In this document: piece after piece, positions 43,156 to 51,369 of the stretch
Numbering within the stretch: position 1 is the stretch's first letter
How the letters are laid out: the number at the start of each line of letters is the position of its first letter
Assembly: GCF_016863315.1 (NCBI RefSeq)
Contig: NZ_BOOQ01000016.1
Coordinates: 106,809-170,808 of the forward strand
Reading direction: 5' to 3'
DNA from: Planotetraspora silvatica
GTDB taxonomy: Bacteria > Actinomycetota > Actinomycetes > Streptosporangiales > Streptosporangiaceae
Length of the DNA stretch: 64,000 nucleotides
Made by a program: the position numbers and the translations under genes
The notes under the pieces: generated by a model
Database searches by the model: none
Told to the model about the DNA's origin: nothing
The model's input: the letters and a program-made list of their open reading frames with translations, nothing else

Positions 43156-43599
43156 TCAGGATCGCGAGGTGTCGAGCAGAGGAATGATCGCCTGGCGTAC
43201 GTCCTCGCCGATCGGGCTCGGGCGCAGCGTCACCATGTCGATTTTCACCTGAACGCGCCGCCCCTCGGCATGGACGACGGTCTGGTCGGCCGACAGGACG
43301 CGGAAGCGGTACACCACGCTGGTCGTGCCGAGACGCTCGACCCAGAAGTGCACGACGACCTCGCCCACGGTGGTGACCGGGACCTGGTAACTGATGGCGA
43401 ACTCGCGGACGACGAAGAAGACGTCCGCGAAGTGCGGCTGGGCTGGGTCGAACGGCCAGCCGCGGTCGGCCCAGTAGGCAGAAAGCGCGCGCTCCAGGAT
43501 CAGGACGTAGCGGCCGTTGTGGACGACGCCCATCGCGTCGAGGTCCTCGAAGTGGATCTGGACGGGCTGTACGTGCCCGATCCGCAGGGTGGCGGTCAT
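43156..43599 (-). CDS. acyl-CoA thioesterase, hotdog fold
   Basis: This 147-residue protein is a 4HBT-type thioesterase. FEDLDAMGVVHNGRYVLILERA carries the catalytic Asp, and the central helix and sheet fit YbgC/FcbC relatives. It cleaves acyl-CoA or an aromatic acyl-CoA; the exact substrate is unknown. Its ATG comes one base after the TetR stop (TGA-c-ATG), so the two are translationally coupled. Confidence 0.85.
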   Translation of the reverse strand: MTATLRIGHVQPVQIHFEDLDAMGVVHNGRYVLILERALSAYWADRGWPFDPAQPHFADVFFVVREFAISYQVPVTTVGEVVVHFWVERLGTTSVVYRFRVLSADQTVVHAEGRRVQVKIDMVTLRPSPIGEDVRQAIIPLLDTSRS

Positions 43600-43600
43600 G

Positions 43601-44230
43601 TCAGGCCTCCGGGAGGATGCTGGGATCGGTTGCGAGCCCGCGGAGCCGGTCGAGGACGGCGGCGCGGGAGTAGGCGTAACTGTCGCCGCGGCGCAGGAGA
43701 TGGCTGTGGACCACCACGGCCTCGCCGAGCGCCTGGATCTCGAAGGCGAGCCGGCCGACGTCGGTGCCGGGTCGCATCTCTCCGACTTCGATGGCCTGGG
43801 CGGCGACCCTCTCCAGGAGGTCCATCCAGGCGTCGTTGGCCAGCGCGACGGCATCCTGGACGGGGCCCGGACGGTCATCGAGCTCAGGGGCGACGGCGGC
43901 GAAGAAGCAGCCGCCGGGAAGCGTCCCGGCCTCGTAGAAGGCCATGCGCCGTTCGTGCAGGGCCCACAGGCGCCGCAGGCCCGCGGGGGAGTCCATCGCA
44001 GGCCGGACGATCTCTTCGATCCACTGCTGCCGGGCGTGCTCGACGATCGCGAGCTGGAGCCGCTGCTTATCCGGCCAATGGGCGAACAATCCTGACTTGC
44101 TGACACCGAGGGTCTGCGCGAGCCGGGCGAGGGACAGGCCGTCGATGCCCTCCACCGAGGCCAGGGAGACCGCACAGTCGAGCACCGCCTGCCGGGTCCG
44201 TTCCCCGCGCACAAGTCGTCCGTCGATCAC
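43601..44230 (-). CDS. TetR-family regulator
   Basis: This 209-residue protein has the TetR helix-turn-helix (ERTRQAVLDCAVSLASVEG, then LARLAQTLGVSKSGLFAHWPDK) and a C-terminal domain with PGGCFFAAVAPELDDRPGP, a signature of the AcrR-like TetR_C branch. It probably represses itself and the coupled thioesterase through the palindrome just upstream. Confidence 0.88.
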   Translation of the reverse strand: MIDGRLVRGERTRQAVLDCAVSLASVEGIDGLSLARLAQTLGVSKSGLFAHWPDKQRLQLAIVEHARQQWIEEIVRPAMDSPAGLRRLWALHERRMAFYEAGTLPGGCFFAAVAPELDDRPGPVQDAVALANDAWMDLLERVAAQAIEVGEMRPGTDVGRLAFEIQALGEAVVVHSHLLRRGDSYAYSRAAVLDRLRGLATDPSILPEA

Positions 44231-44256
44231 ACCCGGACCCTACCAAACAATATGAC

Positions 44257-44266
44257 CGACCGGTCG
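44257..44266. promoter_or_regulatory. TetR-type operator palindrome
   Basis: CGACCGGTCG is a perfect palindrome 27 bases upstream of the TetR start, in an AT-rich setting (AATATGAC... GCTAATATT). GACCGGTC-centred sites are common for TetR proteins. Confidence 0.6.
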
Positions 44267-44305
44267 CTAATATTTCGCGGGCACGAGTGGACGGGAGGTG
44301 GACGT

Positions 44306-44680
44306 CTAGACGTCTCCGTCCTCGGCGAGGACGCGCTGGGCGACGGCGAAGGCGGAGTTCGCCGCGGGGACGCCGCAGTAGACGGCGGTCTGCAGCAGGA
44401 CCTCCTTGATCTCGTCGGCGGTCAGCCCGTTGCGCAGTGCCGCCCGCACGTGCAGGGCCAGTTCCTCCAGGTGACCGCGTGCCACCAGCGCGGTGAGCGT
44501 TATGCAACTGCGGGTCCGACGGTCCAGGCCCGGGCGGGTCCAGATCTCGCCCCAGGCATAGCGGGTGATGAGGTCCTGGAAATCGGCCGTGAAGCCGGTC
44601 GTGGCCGCCGCCGCGCGGTCCACGTGTGCGTCGCCCAGCACCTCGCGCCGCACCTTCTCGCCCTCGTCGTACGAGCTCAT
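44306..44680 (-). CDS. pcaC: 4-carboxymuconolactone decarboxylase
   Basis: This 124-residue protein is a stand-alone PcaC: EIWTRPGLDRRTRSCITLTALVARGHLEELALHVRAALRNGLT is the family core (about residues 45-88), and VYCGVPAANSAF follows. It converts 4-carboxymuconolactone to 3-oxoadipate enol-lactone. The start overlaps the pcaD stop by 4 bases. In many actinomycetes pcaD and pcaC are fused as pcaL; here they are separate. It is the last gene of the operon. Confidence 0.93.
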   Translation of the reverse strand: MSSYDEGEKVRREVLGDAHVDRAAAATTGFTADFQDLITRYAWGEIWTRPGLDRRTRSCITLTALVARGHLEELALHVRAALRNGLTADEIKEVLLQTAVYCGVPAANSAFAVAQRVLAEDGDV

Positions 44681-45459
44681 GGGGTCCTCCAGGGGGATTC
44701 GAAGTGGGCGGTGAGCGCGCCGGTGACGACGTCGGGCCGCTCGACGTTGGCGAGGTGCGCGGCCTCAGGAATCACGAGGAGGTCCGCGTCCGGGATGCCG
44801 TCGGCGAGCACACGTGCGTGGTCCGGCGGCGTGGCGGGGTCCTCGGCTCCCGCGATCACCAGTGTCGGCGCCTGGACCAGGCCCAGCCGGTCCCGTACGT
44901 CGAAGGCGCCGATCGCCTCGCAGCAGGCGGCGTATCCCTCCGGATCCGCGCGGCGCACCATGGCGAGGTACGGCTCGGCCCCGGCGAACCCGGGGGTGAA
45001 CCACCGGGCCGCGGTGGCCCGGGCGACCGGCTCCATCCCCTCGCGCCGCACGAGTGCGGCCCGTTCCCGCCAGGGCTCCGGCGGTCCGAAGAACGCGGAG
45101 GTGCAGCAGAGGACGAGGCTGCCGACACGGCCGGGCGCGGCGACGGCGAGCGTGGTGCCGATGGCCCCGCCCAGTGAGACGCCCGCGTAGGCCACCACGT
45201 CCAGGCCGTGCCGGTCGAGGACGGCCAGGACCATCCCGGCGAGGTCGTCCATGGTGAGGCCGTCCATGGTGAGGCCGTCCATGGTGAGGCCGGGGGTGGG
45301 GGAGTCGCCGTGCCCGGGCAGGTCGTAGCGCAGCACGCGCCAGCGGCGGGTGAGCGCCGGCAGCTGGGGCTCCCAAAGGGCGAGGGAGGTTCCGAGGGAG
45401 GGGCCGAGGACCACGACAGGGGCGTCGGGCGGTCCGTCGAAACGGTGGTGCAGCATCAT
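44677..45459 (-). CDS. pcaD: 3-oxoadipate enol-lactonase
   Basis: This 260-residue alpha/beta hydrolase has the oxyanion segment GPSLGTSLALWEPQ, the nucleophile elbow AGVSLGGAIG, an Asp in AGAEDPATPP and a His in EAAHLANVERP. It opens the enol-lactone to 3-oxoadipate. Residues around 57-72 contain LTMDG repeated three times, encoded by a perfect 15-base tandem repeat, in the loop before the helix leading to the nucleophile. The gap to pcaG is 54 bases, the only real gap in the operon. Confidence 0.93.
   Translation of the reverse strand: MMLHHRFDGPPDAPVVVLGPSLGTSLALWEPQLPALTRRWRVLRYDLPGHGDSPTPGLTMDGLTMDGLTMDDLAGMVLAVLDRHGLDVVAYAGVSLGGAIGTTLAVAAPGRVGSLVLCCTSAFFGPPEPWRERAALVRREGMEPVARATAARWFTPGFAGAEPYLAMVRRADPEGYAACCEAIGAFDVRDRLGLVQAPTLVIAGAEDPATPPDHARVLADGIPDADLLVIPEAAHLANVERPDVVTGALTAHFESPWRTP
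45247..45291 (-). repeat. three perfect 15-base tandem repeats within pcaD
   Basis: The unit GTCCATGGTGAGGCC (plus-strand reading) occurs three times without change. It keeps the frame and adds five residues per copy. This is typical of replication slippage. Confidence 0.9.
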
Positions 45460-45513
45460 GTGGTTCCCGTCCGCCGGCCGTCGCCGGGGTGCGCCGTGCC
45501 GGTGGAACGAAGG

Positions 45514-46005
45514 TCAGAACTCAAGGAAGGCCGTCTCCCCTTCGCCTTGCAGCCGGACGTCGAACCGGTAGGTGCCGGTTCCCTCGGCCCGCGCGACCAG
45601 CGTCGCCCGCAGGGCCGGTTCGAGGGAGTCCAGCAACGGGTCCGGCACGTCTTCGAGGTAGACGCGGGTCATCACCGGCCGGAGCAGGCCCCGGGCGAAG
45701 ACCAGCAGCGCGAGGTACGGCGTGGCGGGCCGGGCCGTACGGAACCGATAGCCGCCGTCCGGCGTGGTGGGGCAGCGCCCGAAGCCCGACGCGCCGGGGC
45801 CCCGGCGGTCGAGTGCGCCGCGGGTCCCCGTCTCGCCCAGCCACAACTCCAGCAGCGCGTCAGGGACCGGCTCGCCCGCGCCGTCGAGCACCCGGCCGGT
45901 CACCGTGATCGCCCCGGCGTGGTCCTCGGGCACGAGTTCCCAGCCCCGCTCGTACGGCAGGGCGTAGCCGAAGAAGGGACCGACCGTCTGGGACGGGGTC
46001 GTCAT
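45514..46005 (-). CDS. pcaG: protocatechuate 3,4-dioxygenase alpha subunit
   Basis: This 163-residue protein starts TPSQTVGPFFGYALPY, the classic PcaG opening, and has GRVLDGAGEPVPDALLELW and the later FARGLLRPVMTRVYLED. Alpha subunits lack the iron ligands, which sit in PcaH. The ATG at 46005 overlaps the pcaH stop. It works as a heteromultimer with the next gene upstream. Confidence 0.94.
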   Translation of the reverse strand: MTTPSQTVGPFFGYALPYERGWELVPEDHAGAITVTGRVLDGAGEPVPDALLELWLGETGTRGALDRRGPGASGFGRCPTTPDGGYRFRTARPATPYLALLVFARGLLRPVMTRVYLEDVPDPLLDSLEPALRATLVARAEGTGTYRFDVRLQGEGETAFLEF

Positions 46006-46670
46006 GAGTCCTCCACGGGGGTGCGTCCCAGCGTGACGTCGAACCGGTAGCCGAGTGCCCATTCCGGCTCGGTCGCGTCGATGTCGAACGCGGCGATCAG
46101 CCGTTCGCGGGCGGCGGGGCCGGGAACCGACTGGAAGATCGGGTCGAAGGGGAACAGGGGGTCGCCGGGGAAGTACATCTGCGTGACCAGGCGCTGGGTG
46201 AACGCGGTGCCGAAGACGGAGAAGTGGATGTGGGCGGGGCGCCAGGCGTTGTGGTGGTTGCGCCAGGGGTAGGCGCCCGGCTTGATCGTGACGAAGCGGT
46301 AGCGGCCGTCGTCGTCGGTGAGACAGCGTCCCGCGCCGGTGAAGTTGGGATCGAGCGGCGCGGGGTGCCGGTCGACTGGGTGGGCGTAGCGTCCGGCCGC
46401 GTTGGTCTGCCAGATCTCCACCAGCGTGTTCCTGATCGGGCGGCCCGCGGCGTCGAGGATCCGGCCGGAGACGATGATGCGCTCGCCCAGGGGTTCACCG
46501 GAGTGCTGCCGGGTGAGGTCCGCCTCGTGTTCGTCAACCTCGTGATGGCCGAACACGGGGCTGGTCAGCTCGATCGTGTCCGGATCGGCCTTGAGTAGCA
46601 GAGGCGGCCGGGAGGGGGCCCGCAGAAGGGTGCTGCGGTAGGCGGGACTCAGATAAGGGGGGTGCGTCAT
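46002..46670 (-). CDS. pcaH: protocatechuate 3,4-dioxygenase beta subunit
   Basis: This 222-residue protein carries the Fe(III)-binding set: Tyr residues in GRYAHPVD and GAYPWRNHHNAWRPAHIHF together with the two His of that segment. It cleaves protocatechuate between the hydroxyls to 3-carboxy-cis,cis-muconate. Both ends overlap neighbours by 4 bases. Confidence 0.94.
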   Translation of the reverse strand: MTHPPYLSPAYRSTLLRAPSRPPLLLKADPDTIELTSPVFGHHEVDEHEADLTRQHSGEPLGERIIVSGRILDAAGRPIRNTLVEIWQTNAAGRYAHPVDRHPAPLDPNFTGAGRCLTDDDGRYRFVTIKPGAYPWRNHHNAWRPAHIHFSVFGTAFTQRLVTQMYFPGDPLFPFDPIFQSVPGPAARERLIAAFDIDATEPEWALGYRFDVTLGRTPVEDS

Positions 46671-47848
46671 GAGGTTCCTTCGAGGACGAGCGCGAGTCCC
46701 TGCCCGACGCCGACGCACAACGTGGCGACGCCGAAGCCGCGGCCGCGGCGGGACAGCTGGTGCGCCAGGGTTCCGGCCAGCCGGGCGCCCGAGCAGCCGA
46801 GCGGGTGCCCGAGCGCGATGGCCCCGCCCTGCGGGTTGACGACCCCCGGGTCGAGGTCGGGCCACTCGGCGAGGCAGGCGAGCACCTGCGCGGCGAACGC
46901 CTCGTTGAGCTCGACCGCGTCGAGATCGCCGAGGCCGATCCGCGCCCGGCCGAGGGCCCTGGCGACGGCCTGGACGGGCCCGATGCCGAAGTCGACCGGG
47001 TCCGTGCCCGCGACACCGGTCGACACCACGCGGGCGAGCGGCCGCAGGCCGTGCTCGGCCAGGCCGTCGGAGTCGGTGACCAGCAGGGCGGCGGCGCCGT
47101 CGTTCAGCGGCGAGGAGTTGCCCGCCGTGATGGTGCCGTCGGGGGCGAAGGCCGGCCTGAGTCGCGACAGCGCCTCGGGGGAGGTGTCCTCCCTGATCGA
47201 CTCGTCGCGGTCCAGGCCGTCCTGCGGGACGACGGCCTCGGCGCCGAACAGGCCGTCCTTCCACGCGGCGGCGGCCAGCCGGTGGCTGCGCGCGGCCCAG
47301 GCGTCCTGGGCGTCGCGGCTGATGCCGTACCGACTCCCGAGCATCTCGGTCGCCTCGCCGAGGGAGACCGTCCACTGCTCCGGCATCCGGGGATTGACCA
47401 TCCGCCAGCCGAGCGTCGTGGAGTACAACTGCTCGTGCCCGCGGGGGAAACCGCGCTCGGGTTTGGGCAGCACCCAGGGCGCGCGGCTCATCGACTCGAC
47501 GCCTCCCGCCACCACGACGGACGCGTCGCCGCAGGCCACGGCCCTGGCCGCCTGGACGACCGCCTCGAGGCCCGAGGCGCAGAGCCGGTTGACGGTGGCG
47601 CCCGGCACGGAGACGGGCAGCCCGGCCAGCAGGGCGGCCATCCGGCCCACGTTGCGGTTGTCCTCGCCGGCGCCGTTCGCCGCGCCGAAGACCACGTCGT
47701 CGATTCTCTCCGGGTCGAGACCGGGGGCCCGGTCCAGCAGCGCGCGGATCGCGTCGGCGGCCAGGTCGTCGGGGCGCACCCCGGCGAGCGCCCCGCCGTA
47801 CCTGCCGATCGACGTGCGGACCGCGGCCGCGATGTAGACGTCTGTCAC
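46667..47848 (-). CDS. pcaF: 3-oxoadipyl-CoA thiolase
   Basis: This 393-residue thiolase has the acyl-accepting Cys in [36 protein letters not shown], and the final CVGVGQG. It splits 3-oxoadipyl-CoA to succinyl-CoA and acetyl-CoA. The GTG at 47848 overlaps the pcaJ stop; a longer frame is an artefact of the overlapping pcaJ. Its position in the operon supports PcaF over a general thiolase. Confidence 0.92.
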   Translation of the reverse strand: MTDVYIAAAVRTSIGRYGGALAGVRPDDLAADAIRALLDRAPGLDPERIDDVVFGAANGAGEDNRNVGRMAALLAGLPVSVPGATVNRLCASGLEAVVQAARAVACGDASVVVAGGVESMSRAPWVLPKPERGFPRGHEQLYSTTLGWRMVNPRMPEQWTVSLGEATEMLGSRYGISRDAQDAWAARSHRLAAAAWKDGLFGAEAVVPQDGLDRDESIREDTSPEALSRLRPAFAPDGTITAGNSSPLNDGAAALLVTDSDGLAEHGLRPLARVVSTGVAGTDPVDFGIGPVQAVARALGRARIGLGDLDAVELNEAFAAQVLACLAEWPDLDPGVVNPQGGAIALGHPLGCSGARLAGTLAHQLSRRGRGFGVATLCVGVGQGLALVLEGTS

Positions 47849-48468
47849 CACAGGTCGGCTCCCGTCTTCGCTCGTACGTCCTCGGCCGTGACCCCGGAGG
47901 CGGTCTCCACCAGGCGCAGCCCCTCGCCGGTCACGTCGACGACGGCCAGGTCGGTGATGATCCGGTGCACACAGGCCCGGCCCGTCAGGGGGAGCGTGCA
48001 CTCGGGCACGATCTTGGGTGTGCCGTCCCTGGCCGTGTGCTCCATGAGGACGATCACCTTCTTCGCGCCGTGGACGAGGTCCATCGCCCCGCCCATTCCC
48101 CTGACGATCTTTCCGGGGACCGCCCAGTTGGCCAGATCCCCCCGGGCCGACACCTGCATCGCGCCGAGCACCGCCACGTCGATGTGCCCTCCGCGGATCA
48201 TGCCGAACGACAACGCGGAATCGAAGAACGACGCTCCGGAGAGCACCGTGACGGTCTCCTTGCCCGCGTTGATCAGGTCGGGATCGACCTCGTCCGGCTC
48301 CGGGTAGGGCCCGACGCCCAGCACGCCGTTCTCCGAATGGACGACGACGGGCCTGCCGTTCAGATGGCCGGGGATGAGCGTGGGCAGGCCGATGCCGAGG
48401 TTGACGTAGCCGCCGTCGGGCAGTTCGTCGGCCGCGCGGGCCGCCATCTGCTCCCTGCTCCAGGACAT
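47845..48468 (-). CDS. pcaJ: 3-oxoacid CoA-transferase subunit B
   Basis: This 207-residue protein is a CoA-transferase beta subunit with the catalytic Glu in [11 protein letters not shown] and the late [22 protein letters not shown]. It moves CoA from succinyl-CoA to 3-oxoadipate with PcaI. The start shares a base with the pcaI stop. Confidence 0.92.
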   Translation of the reverse strand: MSWSREQMAARAADELPDGGYVNLGIGLPTLIPGHLNGRPVVVHSENGVLGVGPYPEPDEVDPDLINAGKETVTVLSGASFFDSALSFGMIRGGHIDVAVLGAMQVSARGDLANWAVPGKIVRGMGGAMDLVHGAKKVIVLMEHTARDGTPKIVPECTLPLTGRACVHRIITDLAVVDVTGEGLRLVETASGVTAEDVRAKTGADLW

Positions 48469-49211
48469 CAGCGCACCGTCCGCTTCTCGATCGGCTTGTC
48501 GGCCGCCTCCTCGGGGCCGAGGGCGAGCACCCGCTGCACGAACACCCCGGGAAGGTGCACCTCGCCGGGGTCCAGGTCGCAGATCTCCTCGACCTCGGCG
48601 ATCGTCACGCGTCCCGCCATCGCGGCCAGCGGGTTGAAGTTGCGCGCGGAGGCGTGGAAGACGAGGTTGCCGTGCACGTCGCCCTTCCACGCGCGGACCA
48701 GCGCGAAGTCGGTGACGATCGCGCGCTCCAGGACGTAGGGCGTTCCGTCGAACTCGCGGACCTCCTTGGGAGGGGAGGCGACCGCGACGCCGCCGTCCGC
48801 GTCGTACCTCCAGGGCAGCCCGCCCTCCGCGACGAGCGTGCCCACTCCCGCGGGCGTGTAGAAGGCGGGGATGCCGCAGCCGCCCGCCCGCAGGCGTTCG
48901 GCCAGCGTGCCCTGCGGGATCAGCTCCAACTCCACCTCACCCGCGAGGTACTGCCGGGCGAACTCCTTGTTGTCTCCGACGTAGGAGCCGGTCACGCGGG
49001 CGATCTGGCCGGCCGCGAGCAGTTCGCCGAGCCCGCGTCCGTTGGTGCCGCAGTTGTTGGAGACGACGTGCAGGCCGGTGACGCCGCGTTCGAGCAGCGC
49101 GTGGACGAGGACGGACGGCACGCCGGACAACCCGAAGCCGCCCACCGCCAGCGAGGCGCCGTCGCCGACGTCCGCCACGGCCTCATGGGCTCCGGCCACC
49201 AGCTTGCTCAT
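48468..49211 (-). CDS. pcaI: 3-oxoacid CoA-transferase subunit A
   Basis: This 247-residue alpha subunit has [27 protein letters not shown] and [21 protein letters not shown], the usual CoA-binding blocks. It partners with PcaJ. Its ATG overlaps the pobA stop by 4 bases. Confidence 0.92.
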   Translation of the reverse strand: MSKLVAGAHEAVADVGDGASLAVGGFGLSGVPSVLVHALLERGVTGLHVVSNNCGTNGRGLGELLAAGQIARVTGSYVGDNKEFARQYLAGEVELELIPQGTLAERLRAGGCGIPAFYTPAGVGTLVAEGGLPWRYDADGGVAVASPPKEVREFDGTPYVLERAIVTDFALVRAWKGDVHGNLVFHASARNFNPLAAMAGRVTIAEVEEICDLDPGEVHLPGVFVQRVLALGPEEAADKPIEKRTVR

Positions 49212-50380
49212 CCCTCCTCCCCGTACGGCAGGCCCACGTAGTTCTCCGCGAGCGTCGTGGCCGCCGCCTCCGAGGTGGTCACGTAGTCGAGATGGGAGGT
49301 CTGCAGCCGCCTGCCGTACTCGTCGTCGGAGTCGATGGTGTGCAGCAGCGTGGTCATCCACCAGGAGAAGTGCAGGGCCCGCCACACCCGCGTGAGGCAG
49401 GCACGGGAGTAGTCGTCCAGCCGGCCGGTCGAGCCGTCGTCGAAGTAGGCGGCCAGCGCCTCGGTCAGCACCCGCACGTCGGCCACCGCGAGGTTCAGCC
49501 CCTTGGCCCCGGTGGGCGGCACGATGTGCGCGGCGTCCCCCGCGAGGAAGAGCCGGCCGTACTGCATGGGCTCGGCCACGAAGCTGCGCATCGGGGTGAT
49601 CCCCTTCTCGATGATCTCGCCGGTGGCGAGCGTGAAGCCCGGCACGGTCTCCAGGCGCTCCTTGAGCTCCGCCCAGACCCGCTCGTCCGGCCACGCGTCG
49701 ATGTGGTCGTCGGCCGCCACCTGCAGGTAGAACCTGCTTATCTCGGGGGAGCGCATGCTGTGCAGGGCGAAGCCGCGGTCGGTGCGCGCGTAAATGAGCT
49801 CGTCCGCCGACGGGGTGACCCCGGCCAGGATGCCCAGCCAGGCGAAGGGGTAGTCGCGCCGGAACTCGGTCAGCGTCCCTTCGGGTATCGAGGGCCGGCA
49901 GACCCCGTGGAAGCCGTCGCACCCCGCGATGACGTCGCAGTCCAGGCGCTCGTCGCCGAAGGTCACGTACGGCTTGCCCGTGCCGATGTCGTGCACGGCC
50001 ACGTCGTCGACCTCGAACCGGACGTCTCCGCCCGCCGCGAGCCGGGCGGCGATCAGGTCCTTGACGACCTCCTGCTGGCCGTACACCGTGATGGCCCGTC
50101 CCGGCACCAGCTTCTCGAACGCGATCCGGTGGCCCGCGCCGCCGTACCGCAACTCGATGCCCTGGTGGGGCAGCCCCTCCCTGAGCAGGCGCTCGCCCAC
50201 CCCCGAGGCGACGAGGGTGTCCACCGTGCCCTGTTCCAGCACGCCTGCCCGTATCCGCTGCTCCACGTACGCGCGTGAGCGGCGTTCCAGCACCACCGAG
50301 TCGATGCCGCGTATGTGGAGCAGGTGGGAGAGCAGCAGGCCCGCCGGCCCCGCTCCGATGATCCCGACCTTGGTTCGCAT
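49208..50380 (-). CDS. pobA: 4-hydroxybenzoate 3-monooxygenase
   Basis: This 390-residue flavoprotein has the FAD motif GIIGAGPAGLLLSHLL at residues 6-21, the DG motif CDGFHGVCR and the GD motif GDAAHIVPPTGAKGLN. It hydroxylates 4-hydroxybenzoate to protocatechuate, the substrate of PcaGH. It is the first gene of the operon, divergent from the IclR regulator. Confidence 0.94.
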   Translation of the reverse strand: MRTKVGIIGAGPAGLLLSHLLHIRGIDSVVLERRSRAYVEQRIRAGVLEQGTVDTLVASGVGERLLREGLPHQGIELRYGGAGHRIAFEKLVPGRAITVYGQQEVVKDLIAARLAAGGDVRFEVDDVAVHDIGTGKPYVTFGDERLDCDVIAGCDGFHGVCRPSIPEGTLTEFRRDYPFAWLGILAGVTPSADELIYARTDRGFALHSMRSPEISRFYLQVAADDHIDAWPDERVWAELKERLETVPGFTLATGEIIEKGITPMRSFVAEPMQYGRLFLAGDAAHIVPPTGAKGLNLAVADVRVLTEALAAYFDDGSTGRLDDYSRACLTRVWRALHFSWWMTTLLHTIDSDDEYGRRLQTSHLDYVTTSEAAATTLAENYVGLPYGEEG

Positions 50381-50423
50381 GAGACGAGCATTCGGGAGCG
50401 CGGGGGTGGAGCGTAGTCTTTCC

Positions 50424-50438
50424 TTCTACTCAGTGGAA
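50424..50438. promoter_or_regulatory. candidate IclR operator in pobA promoter
   Basis: TTCTAC-TCA-GTGGAA is an inverted repeat with one mismatch in the 88-base divergent region. This is the size and form of IclR-type sites that control aromatic operons. Confidence 0.5.
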
Positions 50439-50468
50439 TTGCCCGAACGATTTTCGGTGGTGAGGCGG

Positions 50469-51248
50469 ATGGCCGGGGGCGCGCGCGATCCGGGACGTTC
50501 GGTCACCTCGCGCGTCCTGGCCATCCTCGACGCCTTCGACGTCGATCACTCCCGGCTCACGCTGAGCGAGATCGCGTCCCGCAGCGGGATGGCCCTGAGC
50601 ACCGTCCACCGGCTGGTCGGCGAGCTCGAGGAGTGGCAGGCGCTGCGCCGCACGGCGGACGGGAGCTACCACATCGGGATCCGGTTGTGGGAGCTCGGGC
50701 AACTCGCCCCCGACTCCTTGCAGGCGGTTGCGCATCCCTGGCTGCAGGAGCTGTTCGGCAGCACGGGGGAGAACGTCCACCTGGCGATCCGCGAGGGTGT
50801 CGAGGTGCTCTACGTGGACCGGGTGTTCGGCAAGCGCGCGGTGCCGATCGTCTCGCACACCGGAGGCCGCCTGCCCATGCACTGCACCGGAGTCGGCAAG
50901 GCGCTCCTCGCGTTCGAGCCCGGCTGGTTCGTGACGTCCTTCCTGTCGCGTCCGCTGGAGCGGTTCACCCCGCACACGGTCACCGAGCCGGGGCGGCTGT
51001 CGCGCGAGCTCGCCCAGATCCGCGCCCGGGGATACGCCATCACGCATGAGGAGATGACGCTCGGCTCGTGCTCCGCCGCCGCGCCGATCATCGCGGACGG
51101 CGTGCCGGTGGCGGCGGTCGGGATCGTCGTCTCATCGCGGCGTGTGCGGGAGTTGCCGCGTCTGGTCGACCCGCTTCTGACGGCCACCGACGGCATCGCC
51201 CGGGCCTACCACACCGCCGTCGCTCCGCCGGCGCGGCCCCGCCAGTAA
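50469..51248 (+). CDS. IclR-family regulator of the pob/pca genes
   Basis: This 259-residue protein has the IclR winged helix (VLAILDAFDVDHSRLTLSEIASRSGMALSTVHRLVGELE, residues 16-55) and an effector domain with LPMHCTGVGKALLA, ITHEEMTLGSCSAAAPI and a final Pro-rich tail. PcaR/PobR-type IclR proteins activate or repress protocatechuate genes according to inducer. The ATG at 50469 or in-frame GTGs at 50457/50460 may be the start. It is divergent from pobA. Confidence 0.88.
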   Translation: MAGGARDPGRSVTSRVLAILDAFDVDHSRLTLSEIASRSGMALSTVHRLVGELEEWQALRRTADGSYHIGIRLWELGQLAPDSLQAVAHPWLQELFGSTGENVHLAIREGVEVLYVDRVFGKRAVPIVSHTGGRLPMHCTGVGKALLAFEPGWFVTSFLSRPLERFTPHTVTEPGRLSRELAQIRARGYAITHEEMTLGSCSAAAPIIADGVPVAAVGIVVSSRRVRELPRLVDPLLTATDGIARAYHTAVAPPARPRQ

Positions 51249-51369
51249 CGGCGCGATTAGCCCAGGCGGTCAGTGACCACTCAAGGTAGCTCTGATAACG
51301 ATGCCTATTAGATCGCCGTGGCAGGCGTCGATCAGCTGCGCGCCATGTCTTAATAGCACGATCTGCAGC

